Origin: Anoxybacillus tepidamans PS2
Lineage (GTDB): Bacteria; Bacillota; Bacilli; Bacillales; Anoxybacillaceae
NCBI RefSeq assembly: GCF_000620165.1
Contig: NZ_JHVN01000004.1
Coordinates: forward strand, 1-64,000
Direction of reading: 5' to 3'
Length of the DNA: 64,000 bases
Of the stretch, positions 37,306 through 45,901 are shown one piece after another (position 1 is the first letter of the stretch; every line of letters starts with the position of its first letter). A program made the position numbers and the translations under genes. The notes beneath the pieces were generated by a model. The model had not been told where the DNA came from. It did no database searches and saw only the letters and a list, made by a program, of their open reading frames with translations.

Positions 37306-37755
37306 ATGGTAGAAGTTCAGGAAACGGAATTAAAAGTGATTGTTTTTCAGTTAAAAGATGAGGAATATGCGATTCCTGTGCAACAAGTTCGTTCTATCGA
37401 GAAAGTTCAACATATTACTCGCGTTCCCCGAACGCCTAAATTTGTAAAGGGAGTTATTAATTTAAGGGGAGTTGTCACCCCGATTATTGATTTGCGGGAG
37501 CGATTTGGGATTGAAGCACAGCCCTTTAATGAACAAACTCGTATTATCATAGTCGCTCTTGGCGAGGTGGAGGTCGGTCTCATCGTTGATGCGGCAAACG
37601 ATGTGTTAGATATACCGACAAAAAGTGTTGAACCGCCGCCAGAGGTAATTGAGGCGGTCGAAGTCGATTATATTACTGGTGTGGCAAAAGTAGGAAAGAG
37701 GCTATTAATTTTGCTCAATCTAGAAAAAGTGTTAGATACAGAGAAAGTAGTGTAA
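37306..37755 (+). CDS. cheW: Chemotaxis coupling protein CheW
   Basis: CheW links CheA to receptors. The 149-residue SH3-like protein contains KVIVFQLKDEEYAIPVQQVR, FVKGVINLRGVVTPIIDLRE and YITGVAKVGKRLLILLNLEK. The ATG follows CGAGGAGGGAATGG. Complete and typical. Confidence 0.96.
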   Translation: MVEVQETELKVIVFQLKDEEYAIPVQQVRSIEKVQHITRVPRTPKFVKGVINLRGVVTPIIDLRERFGIEAQPFNEQTRIIIVALGEVEVGLIVDAANDVLDIPTKSVEPPPEVIEAVEVDYITGVAKVGKRLLILLNLEKVLDTEKVV

Positions 37756-37785
37756 GTGTAAATACGCAGAGGGGTCGTTTCATCA

Positions 37786-38418
37786 ATGTCGAATATAAGC
37801 CATTTGAATGCGGATCATATTGATATTTTGAGAGAAATTGGAAATATCGGCGCCGGAAATGCAGCTACAGCTCTTTCACAATTGTTAAATAAAAAAATTG
37901 AAATGAACGTACCGAGTGTGCAGATTGTTTCGTTCGATGAGATGATGGATTTAGTGGGAGGCGCTGAGCAAGTTGTGGCTGCTGTTTTTTTAAGAATCGA
38001 AGGCGAGGCGCCAGGCAATATGTTTTTCGTATTGTCGCTTTCGCAAGCGGAGCGATTTGTTAAACAAATGACAGGGGAGCATGGCTTTTCGTTTAGTTCA
38101 CAACAGTCTGAATTGGGGTTGTCCGCTCTGCAAGAACTAGGAAATATATTAGCAGGCTCCTATCTTTCAGCGCTTGCCGATTTTACTCATTTAAAGCTTT
38201 ATCCCTCAGTACCAGCGTTGACGGTGGACATGATCGGCGCCATTTTACAATATGGTTTGCTTGAACTATCCCGTGTAGGTGATTATGCTATTGTAATTGA
38301 CACGGCGGTTCACGAAGAACAGGAGCCGCAAGATAGCGTGAACGGTCACTTCTTTCTTCTCCCTGATCCAGATTCATTCGCACCAATTTTTCGTTCGTTA
38401 GGTGTCGAGTTGCCATGA
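37786..38418 (+). CDS. cheC: CheY-P phosphatase CheC
   Basis: CheC dephosphorylates CheY-P and binds CheD. The 210-residue protein has two pseudo-symmetric active-site helices, [20 protein letters not shown] and [20 protein letters not shown], each with the E..N pair. It overlaps cheD by 4 bases, as expected for partners that form a complex. Confidence 0.95.
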   Translation: MSNISHLNADHIDILREIGNIGAGNAATALSQLLNKKIEMNVPSVQIVSFDEMMDLVGGAEQVVAAVFLRIEGEAPGNMFFVLSLSQAERFVKQMTGEHGFSFSSQQSELGLSALQELGNILAGSYLSALADFTHLKLYPSVPALTVDMIGAILQYGLLELSRVGDYAIVIDTAVHEEQEPQDSVNGHFFLLPDPDSFAPIFRSLGVELP

Positions 38419-38915
38419 ACGAAGTGATTAATGTCATTAAAGTTGGAATCGCCGATATGAATGTTGTTCAGGCACCGCATCTCATTCGTACGTCTGGATT
38501 GGGATCATGTGTTGGAGTAATCATTTTCGACCAAATGAAAGAAATCGCGGGACTAGCACATATCATGTTGCCGGATTCGTCGTTAGCTAGATCTGGAACA
38601 ATTAGCGTAGCCAAATATGCAGATACAGCAATAGAGGCGTTAATAACGCTTGTTGTAAAGACCGGGGGACGAAAGAGCGCACTAAAAGCGAAGTTAGCAG
38701 GGGGAGCACAAATGTTTCAATTTCATTCCGCCAATACAGATATGATGAGAATTGGACCAAGAAATGTAGAGGCTGTAAAACAGCAACTGCAACGATTCCA
38801 TATTCCAATTATAGGGGAAGATGTAGGCGGAAATAGCGGCCGGACGATTGAATTTAATCCTAAAACCGGCCTTTTATCGATTCGGACAGTTAATCAAGGG
38901 GTCAAAGAAATATAA
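38415..38915 (+). CDS. cheD: Chemoreceptor glutamine deamidase CheD
   Basis: CheD deamidates receptor glutamines and stimulates CheC. The 166-residue protein has the catalytic Cys in [13 protein letters not shown] and the His in [11 protein letters not shown], with the [11 protein letters not shown] and [14 protein letters not shown] motifs. It shares one base with the next gene (TAATG). Confidence 0.95.
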   Translation: MNEVINVIKVGIADMNVVQAPHLIRTSGLGSCVGVIIFDQMKEIAGLAHIMLPDSSLARSGTISVAKYADTAIEALITLVVKTGGRKSALKAKLAGGAQMFQFHSANTDMMRIGPRNVEAVKQQLQRFHIPIIGEDVGGNSGRTIEFNPKTGLLSIRTVNQGVKEI

Positions 38916-39235
38916 TGGTAGGCACAATTCTCTTTAACGTGCTCTTTGGAATCGTTGGATTTATCATTGTGTTTCTCCTATCTTTTTCAGCTAATACGCT
39001 AACAACTGCATTTGTTCGCAGCACAATCTCTTTTGCCTTCTTCTTTCTAAGCGGTTATCTGTTTCGGTGGATGTTTACGTACATTCAAAAAGATTTAACG
39101 GGAACCGCTCCTATACTTTCGCATAATATGAGCGAAAACGAGCTAAAACAATTGATGGAAGGTCTTACAGAAGAAGAAGCGCAAAAAGTGGCAGCTTACA
39201 TTCGACATATGCTGCAAAACGAAGAGGAGTCGTAA
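38915..39235 (+). CDS. Uncharacterised small membrane protein between cheD and sigD
   Basis: I do not recognise this 106-residue protein. Two hydrophobic helices lie at about 5-26 (VLFGIVGFIIVFLLSFS) and 36-56 (ISFAFFFLSGYLFRWMFTYI). They are followed by a soluble tail with charged helices (SENELKQLMEGLTEEEAQKV, AAYIRHML). The start codon overlaps the cheD stop, and sigD follows 49 bases later, so it belongs to the fla/che operon. B. subtilis has no gene here. A role in motility is inferred from position only. Confidence 0.8.
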   Translation: MVGTILFNVLFGIVGFIIVFLLSFSANTLTTAFVRSTISFAFFFLSGYLFRWMFTYIQKDLTGTAPILSHNMSENELKQLMEGLTEEEAQKVAAYIRHMLQNEEES

Positions 39236-39284
39236 AAGGAACGCTTGCAGAGACAGCAGTTCGGGATAAACGAGGGGGAATAGC

Positions 39285-40049
39285 ATGACAAATGTTTCAG
39301 CGCGCGAAGGCCAAAAACATTGGGAAAACTGGATCAATAGCCGCGACCCTCAAGCGGGGGATGAGCTTGTGCAAAAATATATGCCGCTTGTTCACTATCA
39401 GGTGCAACGGATTGCTGTGTCATTACCAAAAAATATTAACAAACAGGAATTAGTCAGTTTTGGTCTAATGGGGCTTTACGACGCGCTCGAAAAGTTCGAT
39501 CCTTCCCGCGATTTAAAATTCGACACGTACGCTTCGTTTCGGATTCGCGGGGCCATTCTCGATGGGTTGCGAAAAGAAGATTGGCTTCCGCGCAGCACGA
39601 GAGAAAAAGCGAAAAAAATTGAAGCGACCATTGCCAAAATGGAACAACAATATATGCGCACGGTTACAGCTAAAGAAGTGGCTGAGGAGTTGGACATGTC
39701 CGAGGAAGAAGTGTATTCGGCAATGAACGAAGGGTTTTTCGCTCATATTTTATCCCTTGATGATTGGTCAAAGGAAAGCGAAGATGAAGAGAACAGCCCG
39801 TTAACGCTCCGTGATGAAAAGGCACCTTCTCCCGAAGAAACAGTGTTAATGCAGGAGATGTGTCAAAAGCTTGCGGAAGTTATTAAACAACTGAGCGAAA
39901 AAGAACAGCTAGTAATCAGTTTATTTTACAAAGAAGAATTGACGCTCACAGAAATTGGACAAATTATGGGATTATCGACGTCAAGGATTTCCCAAATCCA
40001 CTCAAAAGCCATTTTTAAGCTTCGAAAAATTTTAGGGCAAGTATTATAA
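39285..40049 (+). CDS. sigD: RNA polymerase sigma factor SigD (motility, FliA type)
   Basis: SigD directs transcription of flagellin, stators, receptors and autolysins. The 254-residue protein has region 2 (SFGLMGLYDALEKFDPSRDL, then FDTYASFRIRGAILDGLRKE), region 3 (VTAKEVAEELDMSEEEVYSA) and region 4 with the helix-turn-helix LTLTEIGQIMGLSTSRISQI. The ATG follows CGAGGGGGAATAGC. Its place near the operon end makes expression depend on long transcripts, which in B. subtilis creates on/off heterogeneity. Confidence 0.97.
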   Translation: MTNVSAREGQKHWENWINSRDPQAGDELVQKYMPLVHYQVQRIAVSLPKNINKQELVSFGLMGLYDALEKFDPSRDLKFDTYASFRIRGAILDGLRKEDWLPRSTREKAKKIEATIAKMEQQYMRTVTAKEVAEELDMSEEEVYSAMNEGFFAHILSLDDWSKESEDEENSPLTLRDEKAPSPEETVLMQEMCQKLAEVIKQLSEKEQLVISLFYKEELTLTEIGQIMGLSTSRISQIHSKAIFKLRKILGQVL

Positions 40050-40111
40050 TTGGCGCTGCATCTTTTTCGTCATACGCTCAAAATTGTCGGGATGATAAGG
40101 AAGTGGCACAT

Positions 40112-40372
40112 ATGAGTTTGAAATTAGTAGAATTACAAATTGCGCTGCCCAAAATGCACGATATCGGAAAAATTCAAGGACAGCTGCAACACCATCCGGA
40201 ATTGGAGCAGATGCAGCTTGCGGTTGCGATGCAAAAACAAGAGGAGCGGACAAAACGGCAAGTCACAAGCAAACGAACGAGTCAAAATATTCGCTGGGAA
40301 AGGGAAAGAAAAGGCCACCCGCAATATGGTGAACATCCATATAAAGGGAATAACATCGATTTAATGGGGTAG
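40112..40372 (+). CDS. Uncharacterised small protein between sigD and swrB
   Basis: I can name no function for this 86-residue protein. It is hydrophilic, without a membrane helix, and begins MSLKLVELQIALPKM. A Gln/Met-rich helix is followed by a strongly basic Lys/Arg segment (KQEERTKRQVTSKRTSQ). The ATG at 40112 follows AAGGAAG by eight bases, so it is a real gene; a GTG at 40103 is a poorer start. Proteins with this ELQ.ALP start recur next to sigD in other Firmicutes as I recall, but B. subtilis lacks it here. Confidence 0.75.
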   Translation: MSLKLVELQIALPKMHDIGKIQGQLQHHPELEQMQLAVAMQKQEERTKRQVTSKRTSQNIRWERERKGHPQYGEHPYKGNNIDLMG

Positions 40373-40381
40373 AGACATTCA

Positions 40382-40888
40382 ATGACAGCATTTCTATTAA
40401 CAGTAAGCTTTGTGTTGCATGCACTTTCGCTTTTTATCATTATTTTATTATATTTGCAGCTTTCAAAAGTGAAGGAAGTCGAAAGACGACAGTCGCAATT
40501 GAGTCAAGAAATGGAACAGACTATTTCAGCATATTTGCTCGAGTGGAAAGAAGAGAATGAGCGATTTTTGCAAGCATTGTCCAAAAAAATGGACAATGGA
40601 AGTGAGAAAAAGGATGTGGATCGTTCACCATCGATCAAAAATCGTTCAGAGAAACGAAATGAGACAGAATGGCTGCCTCCGATGGAGTCCATTGAACAAA
40701 TGAAGGATGAAGTGGAAATTCGTGCAGCGAAACAAACGAAGAGCGTTTCGACTCCCCCTCCTCCGATGTCCTTAGAAGAGCAGGCGATCGCATTGCAAAA
40801 AGAGGGAAAAACGATTGAGGAAATCGCTAAGTTATTAAATAAAGGAAAGACGGAAATTGAATTGCTGTTGAAATTTCGCGGGGTGTAG
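40382..40888 (+). CDS. swrB: SwrB-like swarming motility protein (YlxL)
   Basis: SwrB in B. subtilis promotes flagellar export gate activation. The 168-residue protein has one N-terminal membrane helix (about 3-25), a coiled coil (KEVERRQSQLSQEMEQTISA), a charged linker, and a C-terminal helix-turn-helix-like region. That region includes ALQKEGKTIEEIAKLLNKGK followed by TEIELLLKFRG. The C-terminal pattern and the position after sigD support the call. It is the last gene of the fla/che operon; no clear terminator follows. Confidence 0.82.
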   Translation: MTAFLLTVSFVLHALSLFIIILLYLQLSKVKEVERRQSQLSQEMEQTISAYLLEWKEENERFLQALSKKMDNGSEKKDVDRSPSIKNRSEKRNETEWLPPMESIEQMKDEVEIRAAKQTKSVSTPPPPMSLEEQAIALQKEGKTIEEIAKLLNKGKTEIELLLKFRGV

Positions 40889-40899
40889 CGAAATACAGC

Positions 40900-40928
40900 T
40901 TGATTGTCATTTTTAGTTATGATATATT
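40900..40928 (+). promoter_or_regulatory. Sigma-A promoter of rpsB
   Basis: TTGATT (40900-40905) and TATATT (40923-40928) are 17 bases apart. Transcription from here gives an untranslated leader of about 110 bases before rpsB. The leader can form a small GTGTG/CACAC hairpin (GTGTGAATACACAC, 40938-40951). Confidence 0.6.
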
Positions 40929-41044
40929 TTTACATGGTGTGAATACACACGCTTATGGATTTAGGCAATGGTGCTGCTTTGTCAGTGTTGCTTAAAGATG
41001 AAATAGGCGGAGGAACTAAACCAAATTACAGGAGGAAGAAACGA

Positions 41045-41752
41045 ATGTCAGTTATTTCAATGAAACAATTGCTTGAAGCAGGTGTTCATTTCGGGCACCA
41101 AACTCGCCGTTGGAACCCTAAAATGAAAAAGTACATTTTTACAGAACGCAACGGCATTTACATCATCGATTTGCAAAAAACAGTTAAAAAAGTCGAGGAA
41201 GCGTATAATTTTGTAAGAGATCTTGCAGCAAATGGTGGAAAAATCCTTTTTGTTGGTACGAAAAAACAAGCGCAAGACTCTGTGAAAGAAGAAGCGGAAC
41301 GTTCTGGCATGTTCTATGTTAACCAACGCTGGTTGGGCGGTACTTTAACAAACTTTGAAACGATTCAAAAACGAATCAAGCGTTTAAAAGAAATTGAAAG
41401 AATGGCAGAAGACGGAACGTTTGATGTATTACCTAAAAAAGAAGTTATCGGCTTGAAAAAAGAATTAGAGCGCTTAGAGAAGTTTTTAGGTGGCATTAAA
41501 GAAATGAAGCAATTGCCAGATGCATTATTTGTTATCGATCCGCGCAAAGAGCGTATCGCTGTAGCTGAAGCTCGCAAATTAAACATTCCGATCGTTGGTA
41601 TCGTTGATACAAACTGCGATCCGGATGAGATTGATTACGTCATCCCGGCAAACGATGATGCGATTCGTGCAGTAAAACTTCTTACAGCGAAAATCGCGGA
41701 TGCTATTTTAGAAGCAAAACAAGGCGAAGAAGCAGTTGTAGCTGCTGAATAA
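41045..41752 (+). CDS. rpsB: 30S ribosomal protein S2
   Basis: S2 binds late to the 30S subunit and recruits S1-type factors. The 235-residue protein starts [20 protein letters not shown], with [19 protein letters not shown] and [20 protein letters not shown]. The start at 41045 follows AGGAGGAAG; an in-frame TTG 90 bases upstream would lie in the leader and is rejected. It has its own promoter and a strong terminator. Confidence 0.97.
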   Translation: MSVISMKQLLEAGVHFGHQTRRWNPKMKKYIFTERNGIYIIDLQKTVKKVEEAYNFVRDLAANGGKILFVGTKKQAQDSVKEEAERSGMFYVNQRWLGGTLTNFETIQKRIKRLKEIERMAEDGTFDVLPKKEVIGLKKELERLEKFLGGIKEMKQLPDALFVIDPRKERIAVAEARKLNIPIVGIVDTNCDPDEIDYVIPANDDAIRAVKLLTAKIADAILEAKQGEEAVVAAE

Positions 41753-41773
41753 TGGTGCTTTAAAAAGTTTCGG

Positions 41774-41815
41774 AAAGGTGATAAGAGGGGGAAAAGCCTT
41801 TTATCACCTTTTTTT
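41774..41815 (+). terminator. Strong terminator between rpsB and tsf
   Basis: AAAGGTGATAAGAGG (41774-41788) pairs with CCTTTTATCACCTTT (41797-41811), a 15-bp stem with one G-T pair, followed by further T residues. Some read-through to tsf is likely, since no strong tsf promoter is seen. Confidence 0.88.
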
Positions 41816-41862
41816 GAGACAGAAAAATCTTTATATTGGCCATAATATAAAGGTCAGGATTT

Positions 41863-41889
41863 AACAAAATTTGCGTTGCGAATTTTGTT
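41863..41889 (+). promoter_or_regulatory. Imperfect inverted repeat in front of tsf
   Basis: AACAAAATTTGC (41863-41874) pairs with GCGAATTTTGTT (41878-41889) through 12 positions with one G-T pair. It lies 35 bases before the tsf start and ends in a T-rich arm. It could be a second terminator/attenuator or a translational control hairpin; the sequence does not decide. Confidence 0.45.
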
Positions 41890-41924
41890 TACATACATGC
41901 GTATAATTAAAGGAGGACACGATT

Positions 41925-42806
41925 ATGGCAATTACAGCTCAAATGGTAAAAGAATTACGCGAAAAAACGGGCGCGGGAATGATGGACTGCAAAAAAGCGC
42001 TCACTGAAACAAACGGTGATATGGAAAAAGCAATCGATTGGCTTCGTGAAAAAGGAATTGCGAAAGCTGCGAAAAAAGCGGATCGCATTGCAGCTGAAGG
42101 TACAACATTAATCGAGACAGAAGGGAATACAGCGGTTATTTTGGAAGTAAACTCTGAAACAGATTTCGTAGCGAAAAACGAAGGATTTAAAACGCTTGTT
42201 AAAGAGCTTGCAGTTCATTTATTAAAGCATAAACCATCTACAGTGGAAGAAGCGCTTCAGCAAAAAATGGATAATGGTACTACTGTTGAAGAGCACATCA
42301 ACGCTGCAATCGCTAAAATCGGTGAGAAGTTGACATTGCGCCGTTTTGAAATTGTAGAAAAAGGCGATAATGCTGCATTCGGCGCTTACTTGCATATGGG
42401 CGGACGCATCGGCGTATTAACAGTGCTAGAAGGCACAACAGATGAGAATATTGCAAAAGATGTAGCAATGCATATCGCAGCGCTTAATCCAAAATATGTA
42501 TCACGCGATCAAGTTTCTCAAGAAGAAATTGAGCGTGAGCGCGAAGTATTAAAACAACAAGCGTTGAACGAAGGAAAGCCAGCAAACATTGTTGAAAAAA
42601 TGGTAGAAGGCCGCTTAAATAAATTTTACGAAGATATTTGCGTGCTTGAGCAAGCATTCGTGAAAAATCCAGATATGAAAGTTCGTCAATTTGTTGAATC
42701 AAATGGTGCAACTGTAAAAAGCTTCGTTCGTTATGAAGTAGGCGAAGGAATTGAGAAACGCCAAGACAACTTCGCTGAAGAAGTTATGAACCAAGTAAGA
42801 AAGTAA
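41925..42806 (+). CDS. tsf: Translation elongation factor Ts
   Basis: EF-Ts recycles EF-Tu by exchanging GDP for GTP. The 293-residue protein starts with the UBA-like domain ([40 protein letters not shown]), then the core with [17 protein letters not shown], which contacts EF-Tu (TDFVAKN). The end [14 protein letters not shown] is typical. It follows rpsB and ends in its own terminator. Confidence 0.97.
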   Translation: MAITAQMVKELREKTGAGMMDCKKALTETNGDMEKAIDWLREKGIAKAAKKADRIAAEGTTLIETEGNTAVILEVNSETDFVAKNEGFKTLVKELAVHLLKHKPSTVEEALQQKMDNGTTVEEHINAAIAKIGEKLTLRRFEIVEKGDNAAFGAYLHMGGRIGVLTVLEGTTDENIAKDVAMHIAALNPKYVSRDQVSQEEIEREREVLKQQALNEGKPANIVEKMVEGRLNKFYEDICVLEQAFVKNPDMKVRQFVESNGATVKSFVRYEVGEGIEKRQDNFAEEVMNQVRK

Positions 42807-42818
42807 TGACCGAAGCGG

Positions 42819-42850
42819 ATAGGGAACACAACGAGTGTTCCCTATTTTTA
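42819..42850 (+). terminator. Terminator between tsf and pyrH
   Basis: ATAGGGAACAC (42819-42829) pairs perfectly with GTGTTCCCTAT (42835-42845) around AACGA, followed by TTTTA. It partly separates translation genes from pyrH-frr. Confidence 0.85.
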
Positions 42851-42875
42851 AAGATTAGCTACACGGAGGAATAAC

Positions 42876-43598
42876 ATGAGCAATCCAAAATATAAACGTG
42901 TTGTGCTGAAATTAAGCGGTGAGGCGTTAGCGGGGGACCAAGGCTTCGGCATTAACCCTGCCATTATTAAATCAATTGCCAAGCAAGTCAAGGAAGTGGC
43001 AGAATTAGGCGTTGAGGTTGCAGTTGTAGTAGGCGGCGGCAACATTTGGCGTGGAAAAGCGGGAAGCGAAATGGGGATGGATCGCGCCACTGCTGACTAT
43101 ATGGGAATGCTCGCAACGGTAATGAATTCGCTCGCTCTGCAGGACAGCCTTGAGCATCTTGGGGTTGAGACGCGAGTGCAGACATCGATTGAAATGCGCC
43201 AAGTTGCGGAGCCATACATAAGAAGAAAGGCAATCCGTCATCTTGAGAAAAAACGTGTCGTCATTTTTGCTGCCGGTACCGGCAATCCGTATTTCTCCAC
43301 TGATACAACGGCTGCCTTGCGCGCGGCGGAAATTGAAGCAGACGTTATTTTAATGGCAAAGAACAACGTTGACGGCGTGTATAGCGCCGATCCGAAAGTG
43401 GATGAAAACGCGGTGAAATACGACGAGCTTTCCTACCTTGATGTGATTAAACAAGGATTAGGGGTCATGGATTCGACTGCTTCATCCTTATGCATGGATA
43501 ATGACATTCCACTTATTGTCTTCTCCATTATGGAAGAAGGAAACATTAAACGTGCCGTTCTTGGCGAAAATATAGGAACAATTGTAAGGGGGAAATAA
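42876..43598 (+). CDS. pyrH: UMP kinase
   Basis: PyrH makes UDP from UMP with ATP and is a hexameric amino-acid-kinase-fold enzyme. The 240-residue protein has [31 protein letters not shown], the [19 protein letters not shown] block and [11 protein letters not shown]. All family motifs are present. frr follows after 3 bases. Confidence 0.97.
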   Translation: MSNPKYKRVVLKLSGEALAGDQGFGINPAIIKSIAKQVKEVAELGVEVAVVVGGGNIWRGKAGSEMGMDRATADYMGMLATVMNSLALQDSLEHLGVETRVQTSIEMRQVAEPYIRRKAIRHLEKKRVVIFAAGTGNPYFSTDTTAALRAAEIEADVILMAKNNVDGVYSADPKVDENAVKYDELSYLDVIKQGLGVMDSTASSLCMDNDIPLIVFSIMEEGNIKRAVLGENIGTIVRGK

Positions 43599-43601
43599 AC
43601 G

Positions 43602-44159
43602 ATGGCAAAACAAGTACTTACAGCAACAAAGGAAAAAATGGATAAGGCCATTCAGGCGTTTAGCCGCGAATTAGCAGGTATTCGTGCAGGGAGAGCAAAT
43701 CCAAGCTTGCTTGAAAAAATCACGGTGGATTACTACGGGGTGTCTACACCGATCAACCAGCTAGCGAGCATCAATGTGCCAGAAGCGCGTTTACTTGTGA
43801 TTCAGCCTTACGACAAATCGATTTTAAAAGATGTTGAAAAAGCGATTCTAGCTTCTGATTTAGGGTTAACTCCATCAAATGATGGCTCTGTGATCCGCAT
43901 TACCATTCCTCCGTTAACAGAAGAACGTCGCCGCGAGCTTGTGAAGCTTGTCAAAAAATATTCTGAAGATGCAAAAGTAGCGGTTCGCAATATTCGCCGC
44001 GATGCGAACGACGAATTGAAAAAATTAGAGAAAAACGGCGAGATCACAGAAGATGAGCTTCGCGGTTATACGGACGATATTCAAAAGATTACAGACGATC
44101 ATGTGGCTAAAATTGATGCGATTACAAAAGAAAAAGAAAAAGAAGTAATGGAAGTATAA
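43602..44159 (+). CDS. frr: Ribosome recycling factor
   Basis: RRF splits post-termination ribosomes together with EF-G. The 185-residue protein is the classic three-helix bundle plus beta/alpha/beta head: [40 protein letters not shown], then [20 protein letters not shown]. Size is standard. The gene shares its start region with the end of pyrH (AAGGGGGAAATAAACG) and ends in a terminator. Confidence 0.97.
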   Translation: MAKQVLTATKEKMDKAIQAFSRELAGIRAGRANPSLLEKITVDYYGVSTPINQLASINVPEARLLVIQPYDKSILKDVEKAILASDLGLTPSNDGSVIRITIPPLTEERRRELVKLVKKYSEDAKVAVRNIRRDANDELKKLEKNGEITEDELRGYTDDIQKITDDHVAKIDAITKEKEKEVMEV

Positions 44160-44180
44160 TCGTTTTCCTCTTGACTCAAT

Positions 44181-44216
44181 GCAAAAACCCTCTATGTGCA
44201 CAGAGGGTTTTTTTGC
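44181..44216 (+). terminator. Terminator after frr
   Basis: GCAAAAACCCTCT (44181-44193) pairs with AGAGGGTTTTTTTGC (44202-44216), with A and T runs on both sides. It separates frr from uppS. Confidence 0.88.
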
Positions 44217-44265
44217 TATAATGAAAAGGCAAAATGAGGTGCATGTTTGACGAAATAGTAGCTTC

Positions 44266-44292
44266 TTGATTACACTAGCCTCATAGTATATT
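44266..44292 (+). promoter_or_regulatory. Possible uppS promoter
   Basis: TTGATT (44266-44271) and TATATT (44287-44292) lie 28 bases before the uppS start, but the 15-base spacer is short. It is the best match in the 160-base gap after frr. Confidence 0.35.
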
Positions 44293-44319
44293 GAAAACAT
44301 AGAAAAGCGGAGGACTAGG

Positions 44320-45093
44320 ATGTTTAATAAAATTTGGAGGAGTAAAGAGCAATCGAATTTTTCGATTGAATATACAAAAGAAGACATACTACGTCAGCCT
44401 GTCCCTGAACATGTCGCTATCATTATGGACGGAAACGGGCGATGGGCGAAAAAAAGATCATTGCCGCGTGCTGCCGGTCACTACGAGGGGATGCAAGTCG
44501 TTCGCAAAATTACTCGATTTGCTAGTGAGCTAGGAATTAAAGTACTAACCCTTTATGCATTCTCAACTGAAAACTGGAAACGTCCAAAAAGTGAAGTGGA
44601 GTATTTAATGAAGCTTCCCGAACAGTTTCTTACGACATTCCTTCCAGAATTGATTGCAGAAAATGTGAATGTCCGTGTGATCGGAAATAGTAACCAGCTA
44701 CCCGAATATACGCGGCGGGCTGTGGAAAAGGCGATTCAAGAAACAAAACATAACACAGGACTGATTTTAAATTTCGCATTAAACTACGGAAGCCGTGCAG
44801 AAATTACCTATGCGGTGAAAGAAATTGCAAAGCGAGTGCAGCAAGGCGATTTAACGGCGGAGCAAATTGATGAGGAAGTTGTTGCTTCGTGCTTAATGAC
44901 AAAGGATTTAAAAGATCCCGATTTGTTGATTCGTACGAGCGGGGAAATTCGTTTAAGCAATTTCATGCTTTGGCAACTAGCGTATACGGAATTTTGGTTT
45001 ACTGATGTGCTTTGGCCAGATTTTACAGAGCAGCATTTACTACAAGCGATTGCCGAATTTCAAAGACGTGGTCGCAGATTTGGAGGAGTTTGA
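44320..45093 (+). CDS. uppS: Isoprenyl transferase (undecaprenyl diphosphate synthase)
   Basis: UppS makes the C55 carrier for peptidoglycan and teichoic acids by cis-condensation of isopentenyl diphosphate. The 257-residue protein has the catalytic D37 in AIIMDGNGRWAKKR, LTLYAFSTENWKRP, and the C-terminal RTSGEIRLSNFMLWQLAYTE followed by FWFTDVLWPDF. An N-terminal 25-residue extension precedes the catalytic core. It starts the uppS-cdsA-dxr-rseP-proS run. Confidence 0.96.
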   Translation: MFNKIWRSKEQSNFSIEYTKEDILRQPVPEHVAIIMDGNGRWAKKRSLPRAAGHYEGMQVVRKITRFASELGIKVLTLYAFSTENWKRPKSEVEYLMKLPEQFLTTFLPELIAENVNVRVIGNSNQLPEYTRRAVEKAIQETKHNTGLILNFALNYGSRAEITYAVKEIAKRVQQGDLTAEQIDEEVVASCLMTKDLKDPDLLIRTSGEIRLSNFMLWQLAYTEFWFTDVLWPDFTEQHLLQAIAEFQRRGRRFGGV

Positions 45094-45098
45094 GCAAA

Positions 45099-45884
45099 AT
45101 GAAACAACGGGTTATAACAGGAGTAATAGCCGCCGCTCTTTTTTTGCCGATCGTTATTTTTGGCGGAATTCCGTTTATAATAGTAACATATGTATTAGGG
45201 ACAATTGGACTTTTTGAACTATTGCGCATGAAACGTATCCATATATTCTCTCCAGGAGCCATTGCTAGCTTTCTCTTATTATGGATTTGGCTCCTTCGAG
45301 AACCTTGGTTAACAGATATTCCAATAAAGAAAATGGACGCGCTTTTGATTGCTGCTTTTTTGTTGCTCATCTATACGGTAATAACAAAAAATCGATTTAC
45401 GTTTGATGAAGCGGCATTTGCGATCCTGTCTACGTTATATGTAGGGTTTGGCTTTCATTATTTTATGGAAACTAGGTTGGCCGGACTTGATTACATGTTT
45501 TATGCCCTCTTTATTATTTGGGCAACTGATACAGGTGCATATTTTACCGGACGAGCGTTCGGCAGACGGAAGCTTTGGCCGGAAATCAGCCCGAACAAAA
45601 CAGTTGAAGGTTCCATCGGCGGCGTTATTTGTGCGCTTATTGTTGCCGCCGTTTATCAACTATTCACACACTTTTTTGCAAGCTTTCCTCTACTATTGTT
45701 AATGACGGTCGTCCTTTCCATCGTCGGACAAATAGGGGATCTTGTCGAGTCCGCGTTTAAGCGGCATTATGGTGTAAAAGATTCGGGAAACATTTTGCCG
45801 GGACACGGCGGAATTTTAGACCGATTTGACAGCTTATTGTTTATGCTCCCGATTTTGCATCTTTTTATGAATATAGTGTTGTAA
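45099..45884 (+). CDS. cdsA: Phosphatidate cytidylyltransferase
   Basis: CdsA makes CDP-diacylglycerol, the precursor of membrane phospholipids. The 261-residue membrane protein has about seven hydrophobic segments and the signature SPNKTVEGSIGG, then VGQIGDLVESAFKRHYGVKD and LPGHGGILDRFDS. The ATG at 45099 follows GGAGGAGTTTGAGC, just after the uppS stop; longer in-frame versions would overlap uppS. Confidence 0.95.
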   Translation: MKQRVITGVIAAALFLPIVIFGGIPFIIVTYVLGTIGLFELLRMKRIHIFSPGAIASFLLLWIWLLREPWLTDIPIKKMDALLIAAFLLLIYTVITKNRFTFDEAAFAILSTLYVGFGFHYFMETRLAGLDYMFYALFIIWATDTGAYFTGRAFGRRKLWPEISPNKTVEGSIGGVICALIVAAVYQLFTHFFASFPLLLLMTVVLSIVGQIGDLVESAFKRHYGVKDSGNILPGHGGILDRFDSLLFMLPILHLFMNIVL

Positions 45885-45901
45885 GCAAGTGAGGAGTGAA
45901 A

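Noticed and set aside
41902-41907. TATAAT in front of tsf as a promoter
   Set aside because: Transcription from it would start inside the tsf ribosome binding site, and no -35 element is correctly spaced.
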